Shown piece after piece: positions 1-9,893 of a stretch of 33,786 nt of DNA. This stretch comes from Chloroflexota bacterium (GTDB lineage: Bacteria; Chloroflexota; Limnocylindria; Limnocylindrales; CSP1-4): assembly GCA_021788175.1 (NCBI GenBank), contig JAJYKX010000005.1, positions 1 through 33,786 on the forward strand, given 5' to 3'. The stretch's first letter is position 1. Every line of letters begins with the position of its first letter. The position numbers were made by a program, and so were the translations under genes. The notes under the pieces were generated by a model. The model searched no databases. It saw only the letters and a list, made by a program, of their open reading frames with translations, and had not been told where the DNA came from.

Positions 1-125
1 GTGGCCGGGCGGAGCGAGCCGTCCAGGTGCAGGTGGAGCTCGGCCTTGGGCATGCGGCGCAGCAGGGCGTCCAGCCCGGGAGCGAGGCCCGACCGCGAAG
101 CCGCGGGGTTCGCTGGATGCTCCAT
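1..125 (-). CDS. Adenosine deaminase, N-terminal fragment (runs off the window)
   Basis: Reverse-strand ATG at 125 gives MEHPANPAASRSGLAPGLDALLRRMPKAELHLHLDGSLRPAT; the MPKAELHLHLDGSLRP metal-binding N-terminus is typical of adenosine/adenine deaminases. Not in the ORF track because it is truncated. Confidence 0.85.
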   Translation of the reverse strand, partial: MEHPANPAASRSGLAPGLDALLRRMPKAELHLHLDGSLRPA

Positions 126-131
126 GGGGCG

Positions 132-137
132 ATGGTA
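132..137 (-). promoter_or_regulatory. -10 element TACCAT, exactly at -12..-7 from the adenosine deaminase ATG (leaderless)
   Basis: Reverse-strand sequence TACCAT at 137->132, ATG at 125. Confidence 0.5.
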
Positions 138-164
138 GCGCGCGGCCCGGGCGGGAACGCGCGA

Positions 165-170
165 TAGACT
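165..170 (+). promoter_or_regulatory. -10 element TAGACT, exactly at -12..-7 from the ATG at 177 (leaderless)
   Basis: gcgaTAGACTcgcgggATG. Confidence 0.55.
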
Positions 171-176
171 CGCGGG

Positions 177-1130
177 ATGCAGGGACGCTGGCGCCGCTCG
201 GGCCGACGGCTGCTCCTCGGCCTGGCCTGGCTGGTCGTCGTCCTGCTCGTCTCCGCCGGTGGCGCCGGGCTGGTCGTCAGCGCCGACCACCTGCCCGGGG
301 ATGCGACGCGCCCCGAGCGGACCTGGGCGCAGGACGTGGCCTTCCAGGCGCGGATCCGGGCGCTCGGTCCCGCGTACGATGCGCTCTCCGGTGACGTCGG
401 GCAGCTGGGGAACGCGGCGCGCAGCGCGCTGGTGGACCTGGTCGCGCGCCGGACGGATCTCCTGGCCGCCGACCTGTCGACCGGCGACGGGCTCCTCGCG
501 TCGATCGACGCGAAAGTCGCGGCGCTCCACCAGTCGCTCGCGGCGGTCGAGGCATCGGCCGACCCGGTGCTGCTCGGGGACCGCTCGCAGGCGATGCTGT
601 CCGCGGCGCAGGCGGCGCTGCAGACCACGGGGCCGCTGCCGGACGACTGGCGCAGCCTGGCCGACCAGGCGCTCCCGGCGATCCAGCTGGTGGACGTGCT
701 GCAGCGCCACGACGACCTGGTCTTCGCGGCGACCCAGCAGGCCCGGGCGGCGCGGTACGCGACCGCGCTCACCACGCTGAGCGAGGCATCTGCCCAGCTC
801 GACCGGGCGCGGGCCACCCGGGACGCGCTCGCCGGCCGCGCCGACGTCTCGACCCTGACCACCTACATCGACCGGATGAGCGCCTACGACCGTGCGCTCG
901 GGGCGCTGTACGCGAACCTGGAGAAGTCCGGCGGCCGGCTCACCGCGCAGGGCCGGCAACTGGTGGCCCGTGTCTCGGCGGCCCAGCAGCTGCTCCCGCC
1001 CGACACCCGGGCCATCGTCGTGATCATGGGGGAGATCGCCCAGGCCGGCCTGAACCAGGCCGCGATCGCGATCGAGGTGGCCCGCGGCGACCTCGGGAAC
1101 GCGGTCGCAGCGCTACACTTCGGCGGCTGA
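177..1130 (+). CDS. Membrane-anchored/secreted hypothetical protein
   Basis: N-terminal LLLGLAWLVVVLLVSAGGAGLVV hydrophobic segment followed by an Ala/Leu-rich helical region; no recognised domain. Confidence 0.75.
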   Translation: MQGRWRRSGRRLLLGLAWLVVVLLVSAGGAGLVVSADHLPGDATRPERTWAQDVAFQARIRALGPAYDALSGDVGQLGNAARSALVDLVARRTDLLAADLSTGDGLLASIDAKVAALHQSLAAVEASADPVLLGDRSQAMLSAAQAALQTTGPLPDDWRSLADQALPAIQLVDVLQRHDDLVFAATQQARAARYATALTTLSEASAQLDRARATRDALAGRADVSTLTTYIDRMSAYDRALGALYANLEKSGGRLTAQGRQLVARVSAAQQLLPPDTRAIVVIMGEIAQAGLNQAAIAIEVARGDLGNAVAALHFGG

Positions 1131-1223
1131 CACCCGCGCCCCCGCTCGCACCGTCAGCACCTGCGCGGCGCGACGTGCCCAACCGGCGGTCGTGGCCGGC
1201 GCCCACACAAGGAGCCCGTTCGC

Positions 1224-2747
1224 ATGCAGATCCGGGTCGTCTCCGAGCAGCCGTGGTCCGTGAGTGCCGATCTCCTGGCCGTGCCCGTCCTGGCGGGCGA
1301 GCCGGAGGCTGCCGACGCAGCGGTGCTGGCCGAGCTCGACCGCAGGCTGGGCGGCGCGATCGCCGAGTACCGCCGCTTCGGCGAGGTGGCGGACACGCCG
1401 TTCCGGCGCGTGCTGTTGCGGGGGCAGGACCTCGCCGCCGCCTGGGTCCTCGCGGCGGGAGCGGGCGCGGCGGGCGACTTCGACGCGCTGGCGGCGTACC
1501 GGTTCGCGGCCTCCATCGAGCGCCGGCTCGCCGGTACCGCGGCCACCCGCCTGGCGATCTGGCTCCCCCGGTCATTCCTGGGCCGCCCGGGTCTCGATGC
1601 CGCAGACCTGGCGATGCTGGTGGCGCGCGGGGTGGTGGAAGGCGAGTACGACCCGGCCTCGCTCTATCGCAACGATTATCACGACGCACCCCCGCGGCTC
1701 GACGAGCTCGTCCTGGTCGCGCCGGGTGCCGACGTCGCCGCCCTGCAGGCCGCGGCCGAGCGCGGTGTCACCATCGGGGAAGGCGCGCGGATCGCGCGCG
1801 ACCTGGCGAACCGCGCGTCCAACGACGTGAGCCCGGAGGTGCTGGCGGACGCGGCCACGGACCTGGCGCGGGCGAACGGGCTCTCCATCGACGTGATCGG
1901 CCCGGAGCGGGCGGCCGAGATGGGCATGGGCATGTTCATGGCCGTCGGGCGCGGCAGCGACAACCCGCCGCGCCTGATCGTGCTGCGGAACGGCCGCGAC
2001 GGCGCGCTGGATGCCCAGGGCCGGCTCCTCGGCCTGGTGGGCAAGGGCGTCACCTTCGATTCCGGCGGCATCTCGATCAAGCCGGCCGACCGGATGGAAG
2101 AGATGAAGATGGACAAGACCGGCGCCTGCACGGTCATCGCGGCCATCGTCACCGCCCACCGGCTCGCCCCGGACCTGCCGCTCCTGGCCCTCGCACCGGC
2201 GGTGGAGAACATGCCCGGCCCGCACTCCACGCGCCCGGGCGACATCGTGCGCGCGTTGAACGGCAAGACCGTCGAGGTGCAGAACACGGACGCCGAGGGC
2301 CGGTTGATCCTGGGCGACGCGCTCACCTACGCCGAGCGGCTGGGGGCGACCCACCTGGTGGACGTCGCCACGCTCACCGGTGCCGTGGAGCGCGCCTTCG
2401 GCAAGCAGGTCACCGGTGCCTTCGGGACGCCGCAGTCCTGGTTCGACGCGGTGGCCGCGGCCGGCGCCCGGCAGGCCGAACGGTACTGGCAGATCCCGCT
2501 CGTGGACGAGTACGTGCGCGACATGGAGAGCTGGTACGCCGACCTGCAGAACAGCGGTCCAGCCGACGGCTCGCTGGTGAAGAGCGGGCTCTTCCTCCGC
2601 GAGTTCCGCACCCGGCCGTGGGCGCATCTCGACATCGGCGGCAGCGCATACCTCCGGAAGGAGATGGCGTGGGCGCCGCGGGGCGCCACCGGCGTGACCC
2701 ACGCGACGCTCGTCCAGCTCGCGCTGGAGGGCGTGGCGCAGGGCTGA
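1224..2747 (+). CDS. pepA: Leucyl aminopeptidase (M17 family)
   Basis: GKGVTFDSGGISIKPADRMEEMKMDKTGA and NTDAEGRLILGDALTYAE signatures; AAGGAG 9 nt upstream of ATG. Confidence 0.95.
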   Translation: MQIRVVSEQPWSVSADLLAVPVLAGEPEAADAAVLAELDRRLGGAIAEYRRFGEVADTPFRRVLLRGQDLAAAWVLAAGAGAAGDFDALAAYRFAASIERRLAGTAATRLAIWLPRSFLGRPGLDAADLAMLVARGVVEGEYDPASLYRNDYHDAPPRLDELVLVAPGADVAALQAAAERGVTIGEGARIARDLANRASNDVSPEVLADAATDLARANGLSIDVIGPERAAEMGMGMFMAVGRGSDNPPRLIVLRNGRDGALDAQGRLLGLVGKGVTFDSGGISIKPADRMEEMKMDKTGACTVIAAIVTAHRLAPDLPLLALAPAVENMPGPHSTRPGDIVRALNGKTVEVQNTDAEGRLILGDALTYAERLGATHLVDVATLTGAVERAFGKQVTGAFGTPQSWFDAVAAAGARQAERYWQIPLVDEYVRDMESWYADLQNSGPADGSLVKSGLFLREFRTRPWAHLDIGGSAYLRKEMAWAPRGATGVTHATLVQLALEGVAQG

Positions 2748-2828
2748 GCCGGTCCCGGACCAGCGGCAGCCTGCGACCGGGACCACCGGCGGGTTGCCTG
2801 CGCGCACCGGCGAAGGCACGATCCCGCC

Positions 2829-3485
2829 GTGGTAGCGACCCTGACCTGGCTGCCCGCCGCCGCGCTCGGTCTCGCCGGCGCCGTCTACGGCGTCCTCGCG
2901 GACCGGCTCGCGGCCCGCTGGCCGGAACACGAGACGCCGGGGATCCGGTCGCCCGACTGGCGGACGGGCCTGGTGCTCCTGCTCTCCGCCGGTGCGTTCG
3001 CCGCGCTGCCGGCCCGGTTCGGCTCGGGCCGGGACCTCCTGCTGGCCGGCGTCTTCTTCGCCGCGCTGGTGGTCCTGCTGGCGACCGACCTCGACCAGCG
3101 CCTCCTGCCCGACGAGCTGACCCTGCCGCTGATCCCGGCCACGCTCCTGGTGCTCCTGGCGGGCTGGAACCCCGTGCTGGCGGACAAGCAGCTCGGCGTG
3201 GCCAGCGGGCTGGCGGCGGCGATCCTCGCCCCGCTCTTCCTTGGAGTGACCGGCGCCCTCTTCCGCGGCGCCCTCGGGATGGGCGACCTGAAGCTCGCGA
3301 TCAGCCTGGGCCTGGCGTGCGGGCTCTCGCAGCTGTTCGCCGGGTTCGTGGTGGCGTCCCTGGCGTCGGGCGTGGTCCTCGTCGCGCTGCTCGCGTCGCG
3401 ACGTCTGGGGCTGCGGAGCGCGATCCCGTTCGGCCCGATCCTGATCCTGGCCGCGTTCCTGGCCGTGCTCCGGCCGGTGACGTGA
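2829..3485 (+). CDS. Prepilin peptidase (A24 family)
   Basis: GTG start; polytopic membrane protein with [14 protein letters not shown] and [11 protein letters not shown] motifs. Confidence 0.85.
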   Translation: MVATLTWLPAAALGLAGAVYGVLADRLAARWPEHETPGIRSPDWRTGLVLLLSAGAFAALPARFGSGRDLLLAGVFFAALVVLLATDLDQRLLPDELTLPLIPATLLVLLAGWNPVLADKQLGVASGLAAAILAPLFLGVTGALFRGALGMGDLKLAISLGLACGLSQLFAGFVVASLASGVVLVALLASRRLGLRSAIPFGPILILAAFLAVLRPVT

Positions 3486-3660
3486 TGGCCGATGCCGGGT
3501 CGCGTTGCGGCGGCTGGACGCCTGCGGCTATCATGCGCCCAGCCGGAGTCGTTCCCGCGAGCCGTGCCCTCTCGCTCGAACGGCGCACCACCGGCGGGCC
3601 TGGACAGCGCGGGGCGCCCGCAGGGGCGTCGCATGGAGTCGAAGCCTGCACGATGATGCG

Positions 3661-4989
3661 ATGGGTCGCATAGGACACGCGGTTCACGGGCGGCGGGCAC
3701 TGCTGGCAGCGCTGCTCGTGGTTCCCCTTCTCTTCGGCACCCTCGGCGGCCCCGCCACGGCACAGGCAGACCCCCTCTCCGATGCGCTCAAGGCCCAGAA
3801 GGCCCTGGAGGCGCAGATCGCCGCGCAGCGCCAGCAGATCAAGGCGCTGCAGGCCAGCGAGGCGCAGCTGCAGGGCGTGCTGGCAGACACGGCGGCCCAG
3901 CTCAAGGGGATCAACGTCCAGCAGTCGACGCTGCAGGCGAACGTGACCGCCGCCCAGAAGGCACTCGCCGACGTCCGGGCGAAGTACACCGCCCTGGTCA
4001 CCCAGGTCGGGAACCTGGACGCGCAGCTGAGCGCGCTCGACACCAAGATCCAGGCCGGTCAGCAGCTGCTGGTGGACCAGCGCTCCACGCTGGCCAGTCA
4101 CATCGCCGACGCCTACATCACGCAGCAGACGTCGTTGCTCGAGCAGCTGCTGTCGGCGCACTCGCTGGCCGACGTGCTGGCCGACGTCGGCTACTACCTG
4201 CGCATCGGCAACCAGGACGCCCAGCTCGCCCAGCAGATCCAGGCCAACCAGGTCACCCTGGCGACACTGCAGCAGACCACCGCGCAGACGCGCTCGCAGA
4301 CCCAGGACCTGCGCCTCTCGACCTACCAGGCGAAGGACGAGATGACCGGCCAACGCGACGCACTCCTCGCCGCACAGAAGCAGCTGAACGCGCTCGCGGC
4401 GAAGACGAAGGCCGTGCAGGCCGCCCAGCTCGCCGCGTTCAGCAAGCTGAAGCTCACCAAGTCGCAGGCGGCGGCACGGCTCGCCGACGAGCAGAAGTCC
4501 CTCGACCAGCTGTCCAACCTGATCGCGAAGCTCGTCGCGGAACAGCAGAGCATCCCGTCGCAGTACAACGGGACGCTGATGTGGCCGATGGCCGGCGTGG
4601 TCACCCAGGAGTTCGGGTGCACCGGCTTCATCGCCGAGCCGCCACTCGGCAACTGCGCCCACTTCCACTCCGGGATCGACATCGTGGCGCCGGAGTACAC
4701 GCCCATCCGGGCGGCAGGGGACGGCACGGTGGTGTTCGTCGGGCCCAACCCGTACGACCCGCCCAACCTGCGGGCATGGATCGTGATCATCGCCCACTCG
4801 CAGAGCCTGCTCACCTGGTACGCGCACATCGACAACTACACCCACCCGCCGGCCGTCTACAAGGGCGAGGTCGTGCAGAAGGGCCAGGTCATCGCCTACG
4901 AGGGCGACACCGGCAACAGCACCGGGCCCCACCTGCACTGGGCCGTGGAGCTGAACGGCACGTTCGTCAACCCGCGGCTCTTCCTGTGA
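3661..4989 (+). CDS. M23 family metallopeptidase with N-terminal coiled coil (EnvC-like murein hydrolase activator)
   Basis: Signal peptide [25 protein letters not shown], long Gln-rich coiled coil, C-terminal [12 protein letters not shown] and [10 protein letters not shown] LytM motifs. ATG at 3661 chosen over the longer ORF start at 3505 because of the signal peptide. Confidence 0.9.
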   Translation: MGRIGHAVHGRRALLAALLVVPLLFGTLGGPATAQADPLSDALKAQKALEAQIAAQRQQIKALQASEAQLQGVLADTAAQLKGINVQQSTLQANVTAAQKALADVRAKYTALVTQVGNLDAQLSALDTKIQAGQQLLVDQRSTLASHIADAYITQQTSLLEQLLSAHSLADVLADVGYYLRIGNQDAQLAQQIQANQVTLATLQQTTAQTRSQTQDLRLSTYQAKDEMTGQRDALLAAQKQLNALAAKTKAVQAAQLAAFSKLKLTKSQAAARLADEQKSLDQLSNLIAKLVAEQQSIPSQYNGTLMWPMAGVVTQEFGCTGFIAEPPLGNCAHFHSGIDIVAPEYTPIRAAGDGTVVFVGPNPYDPPNLRAWIVIIAHSQSLLTWYAHIDNYTHPPAVYKGEVVQKGQVIAYEGDTGNSTGPHLHWAVELNGTFVNPRLFL

Positions 4990-5053
4990 GCGTGCCCCGG
5001 ACCGCCGCGATCGCAGCCGACGCGGCGGACCGGGACGGGCGCCGCTCGTGGTG

Positions 5054-5059
5054 TAGGAT
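5054..5059 (+). promoter_or_regulatory. -10 element TAGGAT, exactly at -12..-7 from the GTG at 5066 (leaderless)
   Basis: gtgTAGGATcgcgccGTGAAG. Confidence 0.55.
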
Positions 5060-5065
5060 CGCGCC

Positions 5066-6475
5066 GTGAAGGGCGTCCTCGCGGTCATCCTGGCGGGCGG
5101 AGAGGGCGAGCGGCTCTCGATCCTCTCCTCGGTGCGCGCCAAGCCCGCGGTGCCGTTCGGGGGCAAGTACCGGATCATCGATTTCGCGCTCAGCAACTGC
5201 GTCAACAGCGACGTGGACAACGTCGTGGTGCTGACCCAGTACAACCCGCGCTCGCTCAACGACCACATCGGGTCGGGGCGCCCCTGGGACCTGGACCGCA
5301 CCAGCGGGGGGATCCGCCTGCTCCAGCCGTACGTCTCGCGAGGCCGGCCCAACGAGTGGTACCGCGGCACCGCCGACGCCGTGCTGCGCAACATCGAGGT
5401 GGTGCGGCAGGCGCCAGGCGACACCGTGCTGGTGCTGGCCGGCGACCACATCTACAAGATGGACTACCAGCCGTTCCTCGCGGCGCACCGCCGGCACCGG
5501 GCGGACGTCACGATCGCGGTGCGCACGGTTCCCATCGAGGACGCAAGCCGCTTCGGCATCGTCACGCTGGACGACGGCGACCGGGTGGTGGACTGGCAGG
5601 AGAAGCCCAGGGTCCCGCGCAGCAACCTCGTCAGCATGGGGATCTACGTCTTCTCGAAGCGCGCCCTCCTCCACTGGCTCGACGAGACGCGGATCGACTT
5701 CGGCGCCCACGTGATCCCCGCGATGCTGACCGGCGGGGCCAGGGTCTTCGGCTACCGGTTCGACGGCTACTGGCAGGACGTGGGCACCATCGAGAGCTAC
5801 TGGCAGGCCACCATGGACCTGCTGGACGAACGGCCGGAGCTCGACCTCTACGACACGGGCTGGCTCATCCACACGCGGTCCGAGGAGCGCGCCCCGGCCC
5901 GCATCGGGCCGACCGCGAGCGTCCACCGCAGCATGATCAGCCACGGCTGCGTGATCTACGGCACGGTCGAGCACTCGGTGCTCTCGCCGGGCGTGCGGGT
6001 GGACGTGGGCGCGGTGGTCCGGGACAGCATCGTCATGTTCGACTGCGTGATCCGTGCCGGGGCGCAGGTGGATCGCGCCATCCTGGACAAGAAGGTCTCG
6101 GTCGGGTCCAACGCCGTGGTCGGCGAGGGGAGCGACCTCACCATTCCGAACCGGCAGGAGCCGACGCGCCTCAACACCGGCATCACCGTGGTCGGCAAGC
6201 GCGCCATGATCCCCACCGGCGTGCGCCTGGGGCGCAACGTGAAGATCGCCGAGGATGTCCGGGCCGGCGACTTCCGCGGCCGCGTGGTGCGCAGCGGGCA
6301 GACCGTCGAGCACCGCGCGTCGGCGGACTCGCGAGGTGCATCCCGCACGGCGGGAGACCGGGCCGTGTCGGTCGCCGTCAGGCCGGCGGACGGTGCGACG
6401 GCCGCGGCGGGGCACGGGCGAGGCGACGGATCCGACCTTCCGGCGGCCCGCCACATCTCCGGCCCGATCGACTGA
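5066..6475 (+). CDS. glgC: Glucose-1-phosphate adenylyltransferase (GlgC-like), copy 1
   Basis: [48 protein letters not shown], left-handed beta-helix C-terminus; low-complexity C-terminal tail. Confidence 0.9.
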   Translation: MKGVLAVILAGGEGERLSILSSVRAKPAVPFGGKYRIIDFALSNCVNSDVDNVVVLTQYNPRSLNDHIGSGRPWDLDRTSGGIRLLQPYVSRGRPNEWYRGTADAVLRNIEVVRQAPGDTVLVLAGDHIYKMDYQPFLAAHRRHRADVTIAVRTVPIEDASRFGIVTLDDGDRVVDWQEKPRVPRSNLVSMGIYVFSKRALLHWLDETRIDFGAHVIPAMLTGGARVFGYRFDGYWQDVGTIESYWQATMDLLDERPELDLYDTGWLIHTRSEERAPARIGPTASVHRSMISHGCVIYGTVEHSVLSPGVRVDVGAVVRDSIVMFDCVIRAGAQVDRAILDKKVSVGSNAVVGEGSDLTIPNRQEPTRLNTGITVVGKRAMIPTGVRLGRNVKIAEDVRAGDFRGRVVRSGQTVEHRASADSRGASRTAGDRAVSVAVRPADGATAAAGHGRGDGSDLPAARHISGPID

Positions 6476-6593
6476 CCACGGACGCCACGCGGGACGGCGG
6501 GGAGGTGCCCGGCCCTGGCGGCCGCCTGCCGGAGCGCTTCGCGGCGGCGCCGACCGGTCCGGCGGGACCGGCTGGGCCCGGGGAGACCCCTGC

Positions 6594-6599
6594 TACACT
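6594..6599 (+). promoter_or_regulatory. -10 element TACACT upstream of the nicotinamidase/NAPRTase pair
   Basis: ccctgcTACACTcgcc, about 60 nt upstream of the GTG, which has an AGGAGG ribosome-binding site. Confidence 0.4.
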
Positions 6600-6659
6600 C
6601 GCCCCCGGCGGCCGCGACGCGGAGCGGGGGACGCCGGACACGGAGAGGACAGGAGGCAG

Positions 6660-7214
6660 GTGAAGGCCGTCATCGTCGTCGACATGCTCCGCGGGTTCCT
6701 CGAGCCCGGGCGCGCCCTCTACGGTGGAGACGCCTGCCGGGCCATCATCCCGGCCACCCGCGAGTTCCTCGAGCGACAGCGCGACCAGGGGGCGCTGCTC
6801 GTCTTCCTGGCGGACACCCACGATCCGGACGACCTCGAGTTTCGCATGTTCCCTCGGCACTGCGTCCGGGGCACGGACGAGGTCGAGGTGATCCCCGAGC
6901 TGGCCGATCTGCGGGCGGCCGGCATCGTCGTGCCCAAGCGCCGCTACAGCGGGTTCTTCGACACGCCGCTCGACGTGATCCTGAGCGACCGCGACGTCAC
7001 CGAGGTGGCCATGGTCGGCGTCATGACCGACATCTGCGTGCTGCACACCGCGGCGGATCTGCGGAACCGCGACTACGAGACCACCGTCGTGACCGACTGC
7101 GTGGCCTCGTTCGACCCGGCCGCGCACGCGTTCGCGCTGGCGCACATGCGCGACATCCTGGGCGCACGGCTGGCAACCAGCGCCGAACTGGCCGGCACGG
7201 CCGCACGGGAGTAG
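6660..7214 (+). CDS. pncA: Nicotinamidase / isochorismatase-family cysteine hydrolase
   Basis: VKAVIVVDMLRGFLEPG, VPKRRYSGFFDT, VGVMTDICVLHTA: Asp-Lys-Cys triad; AGGAGG upstream; adjacent to NAPRTase. Confidence 0.88.
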   Translation: MKAVIVVDMLRGFLEPGRALYGGDACRAIIPATREFLERQRDQGALLVFLADTHDPDDLEFRMFPRHCVRGTDEVEVIPELADLRAAGIVVPKRRYSGFFDTPLDVILSDRDVTEVAMVGVMTDICVLHTAADLRNRDYETTVVTDCVASFDPAAHAFALAHMRDILGARLATSAELAGTAARE

Positions 7215-7217
7215 GGG

Positions 7218-8255
7218 ATGGATCAGACACGCCCGCTGCGCCGCCGCCCGTCGAGGGCGATCCTCGAGGGCGACTCGGCGGACGTCTACTTCTACCGCGC
7301 CCAGCAGGTGCTGGAGCGCGAGGGGATCAACCCCGTCGTGGTGATGGAGGTCTTCTCGCGGCAGTCCGGCGTGCTGTGCGGCATCGACGAGGCCAAGACC
7401 CTGCTGGCCCACGCGCTGCGCGACGCGCCGCCCGGCGAGGTGACGCTGGAGGCCCTCGCGGACGGGGATCTCTTCGCCGACCGCGAGATCGTGCTCCGGA
7501 TCCGGGCCCGGTACCGGCTCTTCGGGCTGTACGAGACCGCCATGCTCGGGATGATGGCCCAGTCCACGGGATGGGCCACGGCCGCGCGGCGCTGCGTGGA
7601 GGCGGCCGCTCCGCAGCCGGTGATCAGCTTCGGCGCGCGCCACGTGCACCCGAACATCTCCGACACGCTGGACTACGCGGCCATCGTGGGCGGCTGTGTC
7701 GGCGCGTCCACGCCCGCGGGCGCACGGCTCTCCGGCCTGCGTCCGACCGGGACCATGCCTCACGCCCTGGTCCTGATGTTCGGGGACACGGTGCGGGCGG
7801 CCGAGGCGTTCGACCGCGACCTGCCGCCGGACGTCCCGCGGATCGTCCTGGTGGACACCTTCAAGGACGAGGCGGAGGAGGCGCTGCGCGTCGCCGATGC
7901 CCTGGGAGACCGGCTCTACGGGATCCGCCTCGACACGCCGTCCGAGCGGGGCCGTGTGACGGCCGACCTGGTGACCGAGGTCCGGGCCAGGCTCGACCAG
8001 GCCGGGTATCGCCACGTGAAGATCATCATCAGCGGCGGGCTCAACCCGGACCGGATCGCCTACTTCAAGGAGCGCGGCGCCCCGGTCGACTCGTTCGCGG
8101 TGGGGAGCTACATCAGCGGGGCGAGCCCGATCGACTTCACCGGGGACCTCAAGGAGATCGACGGCAAGCCGATCGCCAAGCGGGGGCGGATCCCCGGGAT
8201 CACGCCCAGCCCCAGGCTGCGGCCGGTCGATCTCTCGGAGTGGCTGGGGGAGTAG
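7218..8255 (+). CDS. pncB: Nicotinate phosphoribosyltransferase
   Basis: SFGARHVHPNISDTLDY, LVDTFKDEAEEAL, IIISGGLNPDRIAYF motifs; starts 3 nt after the previous stop. Confidence 0.88.
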   Translation: MDQTRPLRRRPSRAILEGDSADVYFYRAQQVLEREGINPVVVMEVFSRQSGVLCGIDEAKTLLAHALRDAPPGEVTLEALADGDLFADREIVLRIRARYRLFGLYETAMLGMMAQSTGWATAARRCVEAAAPQPVISFGARHVHPNISDTLDYAAIVGGCVGASTPAGARLSGLRPTGTMPHALVLMFGDTVRAAEAFDRDLPPDVPRIVLVDTFKDEAEEALRVADALGDRLYGIRLDTPSERGRVTADLVTEVRARLDQAGYRHVKIIISGGLNPDRIAYFKERGAPVDSFAVGSYISGASPIDFTGDLKEIDGKPIAKRGRIPGITPSPRLRPVDLSEWLGE

Positions 8256-8261
8256 CCACCC

Positions 8262-9893
8262 TCAGGCCCCGCGCGAGCCCGCTCCCGCTCCCGTTCCGCC
8301 CGAACCCTCGCCGGAGCGCCCCTTCCGCAGGTACGCGCGCCAGGTCATGGCCCACCGCGCCGGGTCGTCCAGGGGGCCGTGGTCGTGCCGGTGCACCACG
8401 CTCGCGTGCGGCGCGGTCCGCACGAGCTCCGGGTCCTCGTACGCCTCGCGGACGACGCGCTCCAGGGTGGCCGCGTACTCGTCGAGCTCCTCGGGCGAGT
8501 ACGACTCGGTCGGCTCGAGGGTGAAGGGCTCCGGCACGAGCCAGGGATGGTGGCTGGTCCAGTAGTGGGCGCCGAAGTCGGCCATCCGCCGCCCCACGTC
8601 CTCCGAGCCCACGCCCGTCTCGCGCCGCAGCGGCTCGAAACTGTAGCGGACCTGCTCCAGGCGCCGGCGGTCCGGCCACGGCACCGCCACGCCGCGGATC
8701 CGGCGAACACGGTCGAGGAGGTAGTTGTTGGCGAGCACGGCCGACTCTGCCACTGAGCGGAGGCCCGCGGCGCCCAGGCTCATGATCCAGGCGTAGGCGC
8801 GCAGGTGGACCTCCGGCACGCCATACCAGGTCCGGACCCTGCCGATGCTGGCCGGCCGATCCCGGTCGAGGTGGTAGGCGGTCCCGTCGAAGGTGACCAC
8901 CGGCGAGGGGAGGAAGGGCGCGAGGTACGTGCGGACGCCCAGCGCCCCGCAGGCCGGGCCGCCCGACCCGTGCGGCGTGGAGAAGGTCTTGTGCAGGTTG
9001 AAGAAGCAGGCGTCGAAGCCGGCCTCCCGTGCCCGGGTGATCCCCAGGAGCCCGTTGGCGTTCGCCTGGTCGTAGACGCAGAGCCCGCCCGCCTCGTGGA
9101 CGGCGGCGGTGAACTCGGCGATGCGGGGATTGAAGATCCCGGTGTCCTCGGGGTTCGTGATGAAGAGGCCGGCGGTGCGCGGTCCCAGCACGGTCCGCAG
9201 CTCGTCCAGCTCCGGGTACCCGTTCGGCCCCGGCTGCAGGGTGACGATGCGGAACCCCGCCACGTGCGCCGCCGCCGCGTCGGACGGGTGCGAGAAGATC
9301 GTGGTCACGATCTCGTCGCGGGCCGGGAAGTCGCCCCGAGACTCGTGCCAGGCACGCAGCATCGCCGCCGCGGCGAAGATCGCCTGGGACCCGCTGCCGG
9401 GCTGCAGGGTGAAGGCGTCCATCCCGGAGATCTCCCGCAGGAGGAGGTCGAGCCGGTACATCACCTCCAGGATCCCCTGCACGGTTCGCTCGTCCTGCAG
9501 CGGGTGCAGGTCGGCCACGCGCGGGCTCCGGGCCAGCTGCTCGTTGATCTTCGGGCTGTACTTCATGGTGCAGGTGCCCTGGCCGATGTCGATGTTGACG
9601 TCCGCGCCCAGGGTCTCCTGCGAGAGCCGCAGGTAGTGGCGCACCACCGCCTGCTGCGACAGCTCGGGGAGGGCGGGGGGATTCCGACGGCGGATCGCCT
9701 CCGGGACCCGTTCGTCCGGAGTCAGCTCGGGCACCTCCCGGTCAGGGCGCGGCGGCAGCACGCCGCGGGCGCCCGGCACGGAGAGCTCGAAGATGACCGG
9801 CTCGTCCCAGCGCGCTGCATGGAAGCGACGCACGCTGCCCGGTGCGGCGGGAGAGGTGTGACCATCGCGCATCGGGGCATCCTCCCGCGTCAC
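8262..9893 (-). CDS. Glycine dehydrogenase (decarboxylating) subunit 2-like, GcvPB-like
   Basis: GQGTCTMKYSPKINE, LHPLQ, FFNLHKTFSTPHGSGGP (PLP lysine). GTG start at 9893 overlaps the upstream stop as GTGA; alternative ATG at 9872. The 1014-aa track ORF is an upstream in-frame extension. Confidence 0.88.
   Translation of the reverse strand: MTREDAPMRDGHTSPAAPGSVRRFHAARWDEPVIFELSVPGARGVLPPRPDREVPELTPDERVPEAIRRRNPPALPELSQQAVVRHYLRLSQETLGADVNIDIGQGTCTMKYSPKINEQLARSPRVADLHPLQDERTVQGILEVMYRLDLLLREISGMDAFTLQPGSGSQAIFAAAAMLRAWHESRGDFPARDEIVTTIFSHPSDAAAAHVAGFRIVTLQPGPNGYPELDELRTVLGPRTAGLFITNPEDTGIFNPRIAEFTAAVHEAGGLCVYDQANANGLLGITRAREAGFDACFFNLHKTFSTPHGSGGPACGALGVRTYLAPFLPSPVVTFDGTAYHLDRDRPASIGRVRTWYGVPEVHLRAYAWIMSLGAAGLRSVAESAVLANNYLLDRVRRIRGVAVPWPDRRRLEQVRYSFEPLRRETGVGSEDVGRRMADFGAHYWTSHHPWLVPEPFTLEPTESYSPEELDEYAATLERVVREAYEDPELVRTAPHASVVHRHDHGPLDDPARWAMTWRAYLRKGRSGEGSGGTGAGAGSRGA

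Noticed and set aside
3535-3660. c-di-AMP or cobalamin riboswitch before the M23 gene
   Set aside because: Could not find the conserved core sequences of either class by eye.
3301-5451. 716-aa reverse-strand ORF
   Set aside because: Antisense shadow of the M23 peptidase and glgC genes.
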